Shown here: positions 17,760-26,996 of the stretch, in pieces | Numbering within the stretch: position 1 is the stretch's first letter | Layout: each line of letters begins with the position of its first letter | Assembly (NCBI RefSeq): GCF_014698505.1 | Contig: NZ_JACJTD010000018.1 | Span: 62,001-126,000, forward strand | From: Nostoc foliaceum FACHB-393 | Lineage (GTDB): Bacteria > Cyanobacteriota > Cyanobacteriia > Cyanobacteriales > Nostocaceae | DNA: 64,000 bases | Direction of reading: 5' to 3' | Notes under the pieces: model-generated | Databases searched by the model: none | Told to the model about the DNA's origin: nothing | What the model saw: only the letters and a program-made list of their open reading frames with translations | Made by a program: the position numbers and the translations under genes

Positions 17760-18011
17760 CTATTGGTAGCGACTTTTCCAGCAACACTCAAGAGTCCAAA
17801 TCTGGTCTTGACGGGAGGCTGCTAATCGCCGTATCACACTCCAAAGTTGAACAGCTGCCATAGGAGAGCCAATTTCAACTTTTAAGGGCTGGTTAGCCGT
17901 ACAACTACAGGGAATGTCTAACTCCTTTAGGCGTTGATAGACTTGCCAGCGGTCTGCCCAATTCACCTCTACAAGGTGCTTGCTTTCTATTTCTGAACTA
18001 AACGATTTCAA
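17760..18011 (-). CDS. Conserved small protein with probable TTG start
   Basis: 83 residues, family not recognised with certainty. No ATG or GTG exists near the 5' end: the frame is closed upstream by TAA, and only TTG codons are available. TTG at 18011 is chosen because TTGAGGG lies nine bases upstream and the product begins KSFSSEIESKHLVEVNWADR, where conserved-looking sequence starts. Features: Cys in IPCSCTAN and LECCW; aromatic WADRWQVYQRL. Not membrane-bound. Located between the ferredoxin-like gene (same strand) and dps (divergent), so possibly iron- or stress-linked. Confidence 0.6.
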   Translation of the reverse strand: MKSFSSEIESKHLVEVNWADRWQVYQRLKELDIPCSCTANQPLKVEIGSPMAAVQLWSVIRRLAASRQDQIWTLECCWKSRYQ

Positions 18012-18452
18012 GAGAATTGCCCTCAAGTGCAACAAACTTGCAGTAACTACCGCGATTTAACTCTCTGCTTTTTGAGAGTCTGAGGAGTGTAACCTCTTAA
18101 AACCAGCATACCTTAAGTGCAAAGAATTCTCAGTAACTTTGGAAAAAAAATCAACTTTTTGCAGCCATTCCATATTGAGAGGGGGATGAGGGACGCAAAG
18201 AGGACAAGATAAAATTTTCTCTCCCTGTTCCCGTTGAGAAATATGCACATTTAAGCTTGCATGTCAATAATAATGAGAATTTTATGCAACTTGATGAGTG
18301 TGGCATCATCTAGCAAACAATAAACTTGAGACTTTTAGTAAGCAAAAATACAAAATCTTGTGATGGCGAATCGGCTTGTTATTATTGTTAAAATGTTAAT
18401 ATGTAAGGAATAAGCAGTTAAAATCTATAACTGTTAAAAAGAGAGGAACGCA
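18012..18452. promoter_or_regulatory. Divergent spacer with a Fur-like half site
   Basis: The interval between the divergent small gene and dps is AT-rich. AATAATGAGAATTTTAT at about 18268-18284 matches the first half of the Fur consensus (ATAATGANAAT) well and the second half poorly. Nearer dps, TTGTTA (18376-18381) and TAATAT (18397-18402) could be -35/-10 boxes with a short 15-base gap. A Dps gene under iron control would make sense, but this is inference from weak matches. A minus-strand frame at 18057-18248 is not credible. Confidence 0.35.
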
Positions 18453-19007
18453 ATGTCTGAAACGCAAACTTTGTTACGTAATTTTGGTAATGTATATGAC
18501 AATCCTGTGTTGCTGGATCACAGCGTAACAGCTCCAGTCACAGAAGGATTTAACGTTGTATTAGCTAGTTTCCAAGCACTATACTTGCAGTACCAAAAGC
18601 ATCATTTTGTAGTTGAAGGTTCAGAATTTTACTCTCTGCATGAGTTTTTTAACGAAAGCTACAACCAAGTACAAGACCACATCCATGAAATTGGAGAACG
18701 TTTGGATGGACTAGGTGGTGTGCCAGTAGCTACCTTCAGCAAACTAGCAGAATTAACCTGTTTTGAGCAAGAATCTGAAGGTGTATATTCCTCTCGCCAA
18801 ATGGTAGAAAATGACTTAGCCGCAGAACAAGCTATTCTTGGCGTAATTCGCCGCCAAGCTGCTCAGGCAGAGAGTTTAGGCGATCGGGGCACACGCTATC
18901 TGTACGAAAAGATTTTGTTGAAAACTGAGGAACGTGCTTATCATTTGTCTCACTTCCTCGCTAAAGACAGCTTAACTTTAGGATTTGTCCAAGCTGCTCA
19001 AAGCTAA
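18453..19007 (+). CDS. dps: Dps-family miniferritin
   Basis: Dodecameric ferritin-like protein that oxidises Fe(II) with peroxide, stores iron and may bind DNA. 184 residues. Ferroxidase-type residues are visible: His in QKHHFVVEG, His in [10 protein letters not shown], and the D/E cluster in [20 protein letters not shown]. The four-helix bundle length is normal. GAGAGGAA ribosome site nine bases before ATG 18453. Followed by a textbook terminator, so it is probably monocistronic. Which of several cyanobacterial Dps paralogues this is cannot be told. Confidence 0.92.
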   Translation: MSETQTLLRNFGNVYDNPVLLDHSVTAPVTEGFNVVLASFQALYLQYQKHHFVVEGSEFYSLHEFFNESYNQVQDHIHEIGERLDGLGGVPVATFSKLAELTCFEQESEGVYSSRQMVENDLAAEQAILGVIRRQAAQAESLGDRGTRYLYEKILLKTEERAYHLSHFLAKDSLTLGFVQAAQS

Positions 19008-19080
19008 AACTCTCATAATCTAGATTTGTCTAGCTAGACTGAAAGAAAAAGTTAGCAGCACTAACTCTTAAAATATTATA

Positions 19081-19122
19081 AAAAATGGCAGAGAATGGAA
19101 TCCTTATCTCTCTGCCATTTTT
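19081..19122 (+). terminator. Rho-independent terminator of dps
   Basis: AAAAATGGCAGAGA (19081-19094) pairs perfectly with TCTCTGCCATTTTT (19109-19122), loop 14 bases, ending in a T-run. The A-rich 5' side makes it potentially bidirectional. Confidence 0.9.
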
Positions 19123-19565
19123 AATCTAAGTAAACATATTTTCATAATATTTAATATTGAAAATATTTGGCAATTAGATAGTTAATAAATATTTTTAGTT
19201 AAAAAATTTATTAATATTCAATCATCAAAAAAGTATATGCCAGAATAAATCACCATCTGTTGCTAAATCTCACTAAATTAAATAATAAAGATTCGCAAAA
19301 ACCTTAAGAATTTTAGCATCGCAATTAAATAAAATTAGAAATACAAAATAATCATTAGGTATAAGGCATTGGTCAAGAATCAATAGTTCTTCCCCTGCCT
19401 CCCTACTCCCCCTGCCTCCCTGCTTTGTACAGACGCGATTAATCGTGTCTCTACCCACTCCCCTTTGTCATCAAACTTAGAAAACTTAATAATAAAAAGC
19501 ACGACAGGGGGTAAAGACCCTTAAAATAATCAGGATTTGTATTCTCGTACTCCAAGGCAACGACT
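19123..19565. repeat. Spacer before carB with GTACAGACGCG palindrome
   Basis: AT-rich first half without features. A short run of CCTGCCTCCCT-like repeats (19392-19420) leads into the palindrome GTACAGACGCGATTAATCG, continued by TGTCTCTAC (19427-19454), the same repeat as at 13175 and inside the histidine kinase gene at 33791-33841. The last 100 bases before carB should hold its promoter, which I cannot place. Confidence 0.6.
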
Positions 19566-22500
19566 ATGCCCCGCCGTGATGACCTCCGGAAGATTCTACT
19601 GTTAGGCTCTGGTCCAATTGTGATTGGACAAGCCTGTGAGTTTGACTACTCTGGCACTCAAGCCTGCAAAGCGCTCCGAGAAGAAGGCTATGAAGTGGTT
19701 TTGGTCAACTCCAACCCTGCAACGATTATGACCGACCCGGAAACGGCCGATCGCACTTACATTGAGCCGCTAACTCCAGAATTGGTCGAAAAAGTCATTG
19801 AGAAAGAACGCCCAGATGCTCTCCTACCAACAATGGGAGGACAAACCGCTCTCAACCTCGCTGTTGCTTTAGCGAAAAATGGGGTGTTGGAAAAGTACGG
19901 CGTTGAGTTAATCGGCGCTAAACTACCAGCCATCGAAAAAGCCGAAGATCGAAAACTTTTTGGTGAAGCAATGGCAAGGATTGGGGTAGCTGTATGTCCC
20001 AGCGACACAGCCGAATCTTTGGAAGAAGCCAAAGCTGTTGCCCGCCAAATTGGTACTTATCCCCTAATTATTCGTCCAGCTTTCACAATGGGTGGAAGTG
20101 GCGGCGGTATTGCTTACAACCAAGAAGAATTTGAAGAAATGGCACAGGTAGGTATAGATGCCAGCCCCGTTTCGCAAATTCTCATTGACCAATCTTTACT
20201 CGGCTGGAAAGAATATGAACTCGAAGTGATGCGTGATTTGGCAGATAACGTAGTGATTATCTGCTCCATCGAAAACCTTGATCCTATGGGCATCCACACC
20301 GGAGACTCGATTACCGTCGCTCCCGCGCAAACCCTCACTGATAAAGAATATCAAAGGCTGCGGGATATGGCAATTAAAATCATCCGCGAGATAGGTGTGG
20401 AAACTGGCGGTTCTAATATCCAGTTTGCCGTCAATCCGGTTAATGGAGATGTAGTTGTAATTGAAATGAACCCCCGTGTTTCTCGCAGTTCGGCTTTGTC
20501 TTCCAAAGCTACGGGTTTCCCCATCGCCAAAATGGCAGCAAAATTGGCTGTGGGCTACACCCTGGATGAAATTAAAAATGACATCACCAAGAAAACTCCC
20601 GCATCCTTTGAGCCAACAATTGACTATGTAGTAACAAAAATCCCTCGCTTCGCCTTTGAAAAATTCCCCGGCTCCGATCCAGTGCTGACAACCCAAATGA
20701 AATCAGTCGGGGAAGCAATGGCAATTGGGCGGACGTTTAACGAATCCTTCCAAAAGGCGCTGCGATCGCTCGAAACCGGACGCGCTGGTTGGGGTTGCGA
20801 CAAAGCCGAGAAATTACCCAGTGGTGAACAAATCCGCGCCCAATTGCGAACACCTAACCCCGATCGCATTTTCTCCGTGCGCCATGCCTTGCAACTAGGA
20901 ATTAGTGCTGAGGAAATCTACGAACTGACTGGTATTGACCCGTGGTTCTTAGATAAATTTCAGCAACTGCTGGATGTCGAGAAATTTCTCAAGCGGACAC
21001 CCTTGCAGCAATTGACAAAAGAGCAACTTTATGAAGTAAAGCGGGATGGATATAGCGATCGCCAGATTGCCTATGCCACCAAAACTACCGAAGATGAAGT
21101 TCGCGCCTACCGCAAGTCACTAGGAATCATCCCAGTTTACAAAACCGTAGATACTTGCGCCGCTGAGTTTGAAGCCTTTACTCCCTACTATTATTCTGCC
21201 TACGAAGAAGAAACAGAGGTAATGCCCGCAACCAAGCCAAAAGTGTTGATTTTGGGTGGTGGCCCCAACCGGATTGGGCAGGGAATTGAGTTTGATTATT
21301 GTTGTTGTCACGCCGCCTATGCCTTGAAGAAAGCAGGGTATGAGACGATTATGGTCAACTCTAACCCAGAGACAGTTTCGACAGACTACGATACTAGCGA
21401 TCGCCTTTACTTTGAGCCTTTAACAAAAGAAGATGTCCTTAACATCATCGAAACTGAAAATCCAGTGGGGGTAATTATCCAGTTTGGCGGACAAACACCG
21501 CTAAAGTTGGCTATTCCTTTACAAGAGTTTCTTAACAATGACACATCAGGACTGATCACTAAAATTTGGGGTACATCACCAGATTCCATTGACATGGCAG
21601 AAAACCGGGAGCGATTTGAAAAGATTCTCCAACAGTTGAATATTGCCCAACCGCCTAATGGTATTGCGCGGAGTTACGAAGATGCGCTGATTGTTGCCAA
21701 ACGCATTGGTTATCCGGTGGTGGTGCGTCCCAGCTATGTTTTGGGGGGACGAGCGATGGAAATCGTTTATTCCGATGCTGAGTTGGAACGCTACATGACC
21801 TTTGCGGTATTAGTGGAACCAGAACATCCGATTTTGATTGATAAGTTTTTGGAAAATGCGATTGAAGTCGATGTAGATGCGATCGCCGATCATACAGGAC
21901 GGGTAGTGATTGGTGGCATTATGGAACACATTGAGCAAGCAGGAATTCACTCAGGAGATTCAGCTTGTTCTTTACCTTCCATTTCCCTTTCACCAGCAGT
22001 TCTCAATCAAATTCGCACTTGGACAGTGCAGCTAGCACAAGCACTGTCAGTCGTGGGGTTGATGAATATCCAATTTGCCGTAGTGGGTGCAAGCAGTTAT
22101 TCTCCCCAAGTTTACATTCTGGAAGCTAACCCCCGCGCCTCTCGTACAGTGCCTTTTGTATCTAAAGCAACGGGTGTACAATTGGCAAAATTAGCATCCT
22201 TAATTATGTCGGGTAAAACCTTAGAGGAGCTAGGCTTCACCGAGGAAGTCATTCCCACACATATTGCTGTAAAAGAAGCTGTATTACCCTTTAATAAATT
22301 CCCTGGAACTGATACAATATTGGGCCCAGAAATGCGCTCTACTGGTGAGGTGATGGGGATTGACAGTGATTTTGGCCGGGCCTTTGCCAAAGCAGAATTG
22401 GGTGCTGGAGAGCGTTTACCACTGACGGGAACTGTATTTGTATCAATGAGCGATCGCGATAAAGCTGCTGCCGGTGCCGTGGTGAAGGAATTTATCGATT

Positions 22501-22832
22501 TGGGCTTTACAGTGATGGCTACCCTTGGTACACGCAAAGTTCTTCTCGAACAAGGGTTAAATGTTGAATTAGTGTTAAAACTCCACGAAGGTCGTCCCCA
22601 CGTCCTAGATGCAATCAAAAACCAGAAAATCCAACTTATTATCAACACTCCTTCCGGGGAAGAAGCCCAGACTGATGCTAGGTTAATCCGCCGCACAGCC
22701 TTAGCTTACAAAATTCCCATCATTACTACCATTGCTGGCGCAAAAGCTACCGTTGCCGCCATCCGTTCTTTACAAAATACGACTTTGGATGTAAAAACCA
22801 TTCAAGAGTACTGCCCGATTGCGAGGAAGTAG
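19566..22832 (+). CDS. carB: Carbamoyl-phosphate synthase large subunit
   Basis: Makes carbamoyl phosphate from bicarbonate, glutamine-derived ammonia and 2 ATP for arginine and pyrimidine synthesis; in this organism arginine also feeds cyanophycin (cphA in this window). 1088 residues, full length. Two homologous ATP-grasp halves (about 1-400 and 560-940), each with a PxTxGGQTxL-type motif ([25 protein letters not shown]), and a C-terminal MGS-like allosteric domain ([17 protein letters not shown]). The small subunit carA is elsewhere. The next gene is sigD, as in Anabaena. Confidence 0.97.
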   Translation: MPRRDDLRKILLLGSGPIVIGQACEFDYSGTQACKALREEGYEVVLVNSNPATIMTDPETADRTYIEPLTPELVEKVIEKERPDALLPTMGGQTALNLAVALAKNGVLEKYGVELIGAKLPAIEKAEDRKLFGEAMARIGVAVCPSDTAESLEEAKAVARQIGTYPLIIRPAFTMGGSGGGIAYNQEEFEEMAQVGIDASPVSQILIDQSLLGWKEYELEVMRDLADNVVIICSIENLDPMGIHTGDSITVAPAQTLTDKEYQRLRDMAIKIIREIGVETGGSNIQFAVNPVNGDVVVIEMNPRVSRSSALSSKATGFPIAKMAAKLAVGYTLDEIKNDITKKTPASFEPTIDYVVTKIPRFAFEKFPGSDPVLTTQMKSVGEAMAIGRTFNESFQKALRSLETGRAGWGCDKAEKLPSGEQIRAQLRTPNPDRIFSVRHALQLGISAEEIYELTGIDPWFLDKFQQLLDVEKFLKRTPLQQLTKEQLYEVKRDGYSDRQIAYATKTTEDEVRAYRKSLGIIPVYKTVDTCAAEFEAFTPYYYSAYEEETEVMPATKPKVLILGGGPNRIGQGIEFDYCCCHAAYALKKAGYETIMVNSNPETVSTDYDTSDRLYFEPLTKEDVLNIIETENPVGVIIQFGGQTPLKLAIPLQEFLNNDTSGLITKIWGTSPDSIDMAENRERFEKILQQLNIAQPPNGIARSYEDALIVAKRIGYPVVVRPSYVLGGRAMEIVYSDAELERYMTFAVLVEPEHPILIDKFLENAIEVDVDAIADHTGRVVIGGIMEHIEQAGIHSGDSACSLPSISLSPAVLNQIRTWTVQLAQALSVVGLMNIQFAVVGASSYSPQVYILEANPRASRTVPFVSKATGVQLAKLASLIMSGKTLEELGFTEEVIPTHIAVKEAVLPFNKFPGTDTILGPEMRSTGEVMGIDSDFGRAFAKAELGAGERLPLTGTVFVSMSDRDKAAAGAVVKEFIDLGFTVMATLGTRKVLLEQGLNVELVLKLHEGRPHVLDAIKNQKIQLIINTPSGEEAQTDARLIRRTALAYKIPIITTIAGAKATVAAIRSLQNTTLDVKTIQEYCPIARK

Positions 22833-22967
22833 GGAGTGGGGAGTGGGAACTGGGGACTGGGGACTAGAAAAAAGTTTTTGAAATACTCAATACCTAATAT
22901 CCAATGCCCAATTCCCAATCCCCAGTACCTAATACCCAATCACCAGTCCCTAGTCCCCATTCCCAGC
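22833..22967 (+). repeat. Composite heptamer-repeat element, second copy
   Basis: Starts within a base or two of the carB stop. Left arm GGGAGTGGGGAGTGGGAACT, core AAAAAAGTTTTTGAAATAC, right arm of CCCAATT/CCCAGTA/CCCAATC heptamers and ending CCCTAGTCCCCATTCCC. Same three-part order and a near-identical core to 5056-5170, which also begins directly after a stop codon. Confidence 0.8.
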
Positions 22968-23387
22968 AAAAATTAAGTAATTGTTATAAGAGAATGACTA
23001 TAGTTCTCATTAGAGATATTTTAACAAATATGAGGAAGCTTATGTTAACCAGATAATTTCTTAAATTGACTAATAGTCAGCCTTGAGAGAGAGGTAGATA
23101 TTGTATGAACTGGAACAACCAGGAAATTTAATGTCGCCATATAGCCAAAATATTCTCATAAATGTTACAATTGTTAATAAGGCTCCAATAGAAAAATGTT
23201 TAAGAAGCTACCTTTTATCTAACTGTAGATACTTGTGAAAAGTAGGAAATAACTGTAACTTTTAGCAGTTAAGAAGCCTAAATTTGATTATTATGAGCAG
23301 CCGAGTTTCTCGGGCGCGTAAGTTGCAAACCATAGCATGGGTTCCCAGACTGACTGGCTAGTACCCTAACAAAGCATCTATACCTTA
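22968..23387. other. Leader region upstream of the sigma factor gene
   Basis: About 420 bases, AT-rich and without a credible gene. It should hold the sigD promoter(s); no -10/-35 pair stands out enough to call. A minus-strand frame from 23628 runs across this region and into sigD and is a shadow. Confidence 0.4.
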
Positions 23388-24386
23388 ATGACCCTACCGC
23401 CAAACCCATCATTACCAAAGAGTAGCGCCATGAAGACCGCTCAGACAGCCACAGACCTCGTGCGGACTTACCTGCGTGAGATTGGCCGTGTGCCACTCTT
23501 AACCCACGAGGAAGAGATTTTCTATGGTAAGCAGGTGCAACGTTCCTGCACCTTGCACGAATCAAGGGAATCTCTTGCCACCCAGTTAGGTCGTCAACCG
23601 ACCCTAGAAGAGTGGGCCGAAGCGACAAAGTTAGAACCAGCAGAGTTGAATGAAGCGATCGCTGATGGTGAGATTGCCAAGCGTAAGATGGTAGAAGCCA
23701 ATTTGCGGCTGGTAGTCTCCGTTGCTAAAAAGTACATAAAGCGCAACGTCGATTTACTGGACTTGATCCAAGAAGGTAGTATTGGTATGCAACGGGGCGT
23801 AGAAAAGTTTGACCCTACCAAAGGGTATAGATTTTCTACCTATGCCTATTGGTGGATTCGCCAAGCTATCACCCGTGCTATAGCCGAAAAAGCCCGCACC
23901 ATTCGGCTGCCTATCCATATTACTGAAAAATTAAATAAAATTAAAAAGGCACAGCGCCAATTGTCTCAAAAGTTGGGACGCGCTCCTACAGCTGGTGAGC
24001 TAGCTGAAGAATTAGAATTGACCCCCAAACAAGTACGAGAATATCTAGAAAAGGCGCGTTTGCCCCTTTCCTTGGATTTACGGCTAGGTGATAATTACGA
24101 CACCGAACTGGGAGAAATGCTGGAAGATCCAGGAGCATCTCCAGAGGAGTTTGTCATGCAATCTTCCCTATCTTATGACTTAGATCGCCTGATGGGTGAT
24201 CTCACGCCACAACAAAGGGAAGTGATCACATTGCGTTTTGGCTTAACTGATGGACAAGCCCTAACGCTAGCTAGAATCGGTGAAATCCTAAACATCAGCC
24301 GGGAACGAGTTCGGCAAATTGAGCGGGAAGCCTTAACCAAGCTTCGCAAGTCTAAAGCCAACATGGATGAGTATTTGGCAAGTTAG
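23388..24386 (+). CDS. sigD: Group 2 RNA polymerase sigma factor
   Basis: 332 residues with sigma regions 1.2 ([20 protein letters not shown]), 2 ([59 protein letters not shown]), 3 ([19 protein letters not shown]) and 4 ([28 protein letters not shown]). It lacks the long N-terminal region 1.1 of the housekeeping SigA, so it is a group 2 factor. I call it sigD because in Anabaena PCC 7120 sigD directly follows carB, as here; the sequence alone would not separate SigB, SigD and SigE types. Such factors act in stress or nitrogen adaptation. Confidence 0.85.
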   Translation: MTLPPNPSLPKSSAMKTAQTATDLVRTYLREIGRVPLLTHEEEIFYGKQVQRSCTLHESRESLATQLGRQPTLEEWAEATKLEPAELNEAIADGEIAKRKMVEANLRLVVSVAKKYIKRNVDLLDLIQEGSIGMQRGVEKFDPTKGYRFSTYAYWWIRQAITRAIAEKARTIRLPIHITEKLNKIKKAQRQLSQKLGRAPTAGELAEELELTPKQVREYLEKARLPLSLDLRLGDNYDTELGEMLEDPGASPEEFVMQSSLSYDLDRLMGDLTPQQREVITLRFGLTDGQALTLARIGEILNISRERVRQIEREALTKLRKSKANMDEYLAS

Positions 24387-24408
24387 AAGAAAGTTAGGAG
24401 TTAAAAGG

Positions 24409-24450
24409 TAGGAGTGAGGAGTTAATTAAAAACTCCTCACTCCTAACTTT
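24409..24450 (+). terminator. Perfect 15-bp hairpin after sigD
   Basis: TAGGAGTGAGGAGTT (24409-24423) and its exact complement AACTCCTCACTCCTA (24431-24445), loop AATTAAA, followed by ACTTTATTTATT. Built from the GGAGTTA-type heptamers common between genes here. Likely acts as the transcript end of sigD. Confidence 0.75.
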
Positions 24451-24644
24451 ATTTATTAGGGTGAGAAAATACGCTGACTTTGGTACGGTTACGCCTACTT
24501 CCATCAGAAAGCTAGGCTGTTACATTAGTTGACAGGAAGACAAAATAACTAGCTAAGTCTAATCCAAAACAGGCATTTCATATTCAAATCACAAGTTCAA
24601 ATCACAAGCACCGCAGCCAGCAGTGGTAGTTAAGGAGCTAAAAA

Positions 24645-24989
24645 ATGAGTAATCCATCCAATCGTGTCTCAGAATTTTTCAATAGCGAATCAGAAACTAG
24701 CGATTTACTATGGCAGTACGTTAAATCCTTGAGTCCAGAGACAGTTACCCAACTATCCAAACCTACATCTACTGAAGTTTTTCAGGTGATGGAACGGAAT
24801 ATTACAGGACTATTGGGAAACCTACCTTCAGAACACTTTGGCGTTACTGTAACCACCAGTCGAGAAAGTCTGGGCCGGCTTCTTGCTTCTGCTATGATTA
24901 GTGGTTATTTCTTGCGTAACGCTGAACAGAGAATGAATTTTGAAATCGCCCTACAAGGGACTGAAACCAACAATAACCAAATTGACTAG
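24645..24989 (+). CDS. DUF760 family protein
   Basis: 114 residues resembling the DUF760 family shared by cyanobacteria and plastids, function unknown. Start supported by AAGGAG eight bases upstream. Features: LLWQYVKSLSPETVTQLSKP, VMERNITGLLGNLP, and the hydrophobic C-terminal RLLASAMISGYFLRNAEQRM. No signal peptide. Monocistronic by position. Confidence 0.75.
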   Translation: MSNPSNRVSEFFNSESETSDLLWQYVKSLSPETVTQLSKPTSTEVFQVMERNITGLLGNLPSEHFGVTVTTSRESLGRLLASAMISGYFLRNAEQRMNFEIALQGTETNNNQID

Positions 24990-25443
24990 AAATATAAAAT
25001 TTGGGAAATTTAATATTCTTGTTGGGCTGATAGCTAGTCACAGTCACGACTATACTAAGTGAAAATAAGCCTCTGCGAAATCTTTGCCCCTAATTTCCAA
25101 TCATGCATCAGCTAAAATTTTTTAAAATCTAAAGCAGTGACGAATTAAAATTCAAATTTAAACGCATAGGCAATTCGCCTTCCCGCAGGATAGGAGCACA
25201 AAGATTATCGCAGAGGAGCACAAAAGTTTTGAATGTGGTAACCTATGGACTGATGTAATTTGTTGATTAGTTATAACTAGAGGCTTATTGCTAAATGATT
25301 AATACATATTTGTGGAGAAACTAATAGCGGTAGACGGCCTTTGCAATAAATCTAAACTCGGCAGAGTTAAAACTAGTCTGCCGAGTTTTGTTATTAATCA
25401 TTAGTTATTACTCTTCTTCATCTCCCCCTCTTCTCAATCAACT
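24990..25443. ncRNA. Possible small RNA region ending in a terminator
   Basis: 454 bases without a gene but with a strong intrinsic terminator at 25354-25388 that sits about 365 bases after the DUF760 stop. TTGATT (25263) with TATTGC about 17 bases on could be a promoter. Either DUF760 has a very long 3' UTR, or a short transcript of about 80-110 bases (about 25290-25390) exists. A fragment resembling a dispersed repeat (CAATTCGCCTTCCCGCAGGA) is at 25169-25188. Confidence 0.3.
25354..25393 (+). terminator. Rho-independent terminator
   Basis: AAACTCGGCAGA (25354-25365) pairs perfectly with TCTGCCGAGTTT (25377-25388), 11-base loop, followed by TGTTATT. What it terminates is unclear: see the small-RNA candidate upstream. 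Confidence 0.8.
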
Positions 25444-25878
25444 ATGAGTCAAACCAGTTTTTTCCCACCCCATAAAATCATTGGTGTTGCAGTAATTTGG
25501 AACGCCCAAGAGCAAATTTTAATTGATCGCCGCCGTCCAGAAGGAGCTATGGGTGGTTTGTGGGAATTTCCTGGGGGCAAAATTGAGCCTGGTGAAACTA
25601 TCCAAGAGTGTATTCAACGCGAAATTTCCGAAGAACTGGGAATAATAATTGAAGTGGGAAAGCATCTGATTACTATTGACCACTCCTATATAGACTTGCG
25701 CGTTACCCTCACAGTACATCACTGCCGCCATCTTACAGGTGTTCCCCAACCTTTGGAATCAGATGAAATTCGCTGGGTAACCTTAGAACAACTGGAGCAG
25801 TTTAGTTTTCCTAAAGCAAATATTCAAATTATTGCTGCCCTGAAGCAGTCTAAAGAGACAAAAGATTTTATTTTTTAA
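25444..25878 (+). CDS. mutT: MutT-type Nudix hydrolase (8-oxo-dGTP diphosphatase)
   Basis: 144 residues. Nudix box GGKIEPGETIQECIQREISE followed by ELGI, preceded by GGLWEFPGG, which is the MutT form. Expected to cleanse oxidised dGTP from the pool; substrate inferred from similarity to MutT. C-terminal EIRWVTLEQLEQFSFPKANI is also MutT-like. Followed by a 15-bp perfect hairpin. This is distinct from the Nudix protein at 10764. Confidence 0.85.
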   Translation: MSQTSFFPPHKIIGVAVIWNAQEQILIDRRRPEGAMGGLWEFPGGKIEPGETIQECIQREISEELGIIIEVGKHLITIDHSYIDLRVTLTVHHCRHLTGVPQPLESDEIRWVTLEQLEQFSFPKANIQIIAALKQSKETKDFIF

Positions 25879-26013
25879 AAAAAGTACATAAATCTCTAAT
25901 TACGCATTGATAGAGATATCTGCTCGACAAAAGCATAGATAAAGTTTACCACTTTAGTTTTTTTGGATTCCCTCAAAGCGGATAATATTTTATAGCTGGA
26001 CTACCGTCCTCTT

Positions 26014-26054
26014 ATACCATTTCCTTTAAGTATCCTTATTAAAGGAAATGGTAT
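26014..26054. repeat. Perfect 15-bp inverted repeat
   Basis: ATACCATTTCCTTTA (26014-26028) and its exact complement (26040-26054) with an 11-base loop. Resembles the ATACCAATT/AAATTGGTAT-type dispersed palindromes of Nostoc. No T-run, so a terminator role for mutT is only possible. Confidence 0.75.
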
Positions 26055-26145
26055 TAGGGGTAGGATAAATCCGAGATTCAAAGTTAAGACTTGAAAATTG
26101 CTTAACTATATCTCAGGATTAAATTAGATGTAGGCATTTCTCAAT

Positions 26146-26568
26146 ATGGCAATTCACTTGACAAAACGGCTTTCTGTGTTAGCTGCTATTCTAGCTCTTG
26201 TCCTTTTCATGCCGGGAATTGCCTTAGCTGCACCCGTTCAACTCTATACTACTTCTGGTGTAATTTTCGCCCAAACTAAAACTGCTAGCTACTCCAAGTT
26301 GTCGGAGATTAACCTGACTCCGCTACAAAGCCAACAACTCCAGGCTGTGCGTCAGAGAAGAAACAGGGAAATTGAGGCAGTCTTAAGCACGTCGCAACGT
26401 GCCCAACTTAATCACAATCTTCGGGCTGGTAATAATATCAATCAAGCCCTAGAAAAACTGAATTTGCAACCAGAACAGCAAGATTTTGTAAAGGCGATCG
26501 TGCAATTTACTAACTTGAAAATCAAAGCAATCTCATCTAGGCATTCACTCAAAATAGTACAGCAATAA
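26146..26568 (+). CDS. Exported Spy/CpxP-like small protein
   Basis: 140 residues with a clear signal peptide (hydrophobic core LAAILALVLFMPGIALA, then cleavage before APVQ). The mature part is helical: EINLTPLQSQQLQAVRQRRN and REIEAVLSTSQRAQL resemble the LTxxQ motifs of the Spy/CpxP superfamily, periplasmic chaperone-like proteins. The second half lacks a second clear LTxxQ. Function inferred only. Followed by an intrinsic terminator. Confidence 0.65.
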   Translation: MAIHLTKRLSVLAAILALVLFMPGIALAAPVQLYTTSGVIFAQTKTASYSKLSEINLTPLQSQQLQAVRQRRNREIEAVLSTSQRAQLNHNLRAGNNINQALEKLNLQPEQQDFVKAIVQFTNLKIKAISSRHSLKIVQQ

Positions 26569-26651
26569 AGGTTTTACTTGTAGAGTAAAATTTTGAGCTT
26601 TTGTCATAGAAGATATCAATAGCCTTTTCTCTGACAGCCTTTTTGATAAAA

Positions 26652-26675
26652 TGCGATCAAGCGATCGCACTTTTT
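26652..26675 (+). terminator. Short intrinsic terminator built on a HIP1 site
   Basis: TGCGATC (26652-26658) pairs with GATCGCA (26663-26669), loop AAGC, followed by CTTTTTC. The stem includes a GCGATCGC octamer. Ends the transcript of the exported small protein. Confidence 0.7.
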
Positions 26676-26996
26676 CTTGTAGGTATCTCACCTACTATTG
26701 CCCAATACGCATAACGAACGTTGCATCTTCATCTAGAATAAATTATTTCAGACGCACACAGCGTTGTTGCTATGTGTAGAGGTTATGGGGATAACTTGCC
26801 CTTCTATGAGTTCCACCCGTTCATCGGCTGTGATCATAACCGTCTCAAACATCCGGTGATATTCGTTTACAGTCCAGAGGCTGACTCTAGTTTCATAACT
26901 TTTAGGCGGATATCATCATCTGCAAAAGTGCAAATATCTCTTACTCTCAACTTTTGCAGCATCTATAATTAATCTTGCCCTATTTAGTTCGTTACC
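26676..26996 (+). promoter_or_regulatory. lysS leader with a hairpin
   Basis: About 320 bases before lysS without a credible gene. CTGCAAAAGT (26920-26929) pairs perfectly with ACTTTTGCAG (26950-26959), loop 20 bases, ending 37 bases before the start codon. It might affect lysS expression or be chance; no T-box features (not expected in cyanobacteria) are seen. Confidence 0.35.

Noticed and set aside
18057..18248. 63-codon minus frame before dps
   Set aside because: Composition unlike a protein, no ribosome site, and it covers the likely regulatory region.
20196..20696. 166-codon minus frame inside carB
   Set aside because: Antisense to a highly conserved enzyme; no ribosome site or family.
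22112..22696. 194-codon minus frame inside carB
   Set aside because: Same reason; long only because the plus-strand codon use avoids minus stops.
24990..25390. 6S RNA in the spacer before mutT
   Set aside because: I cannot make the long bulged duplex typical of 6S RNA here; only a generic small-RNA candidate is kept.
26772..26972. 66-codon plus frame before lysS
   Set aside because: No ribosome site, no recognisable sequence; it overlaps the leader hairpin.
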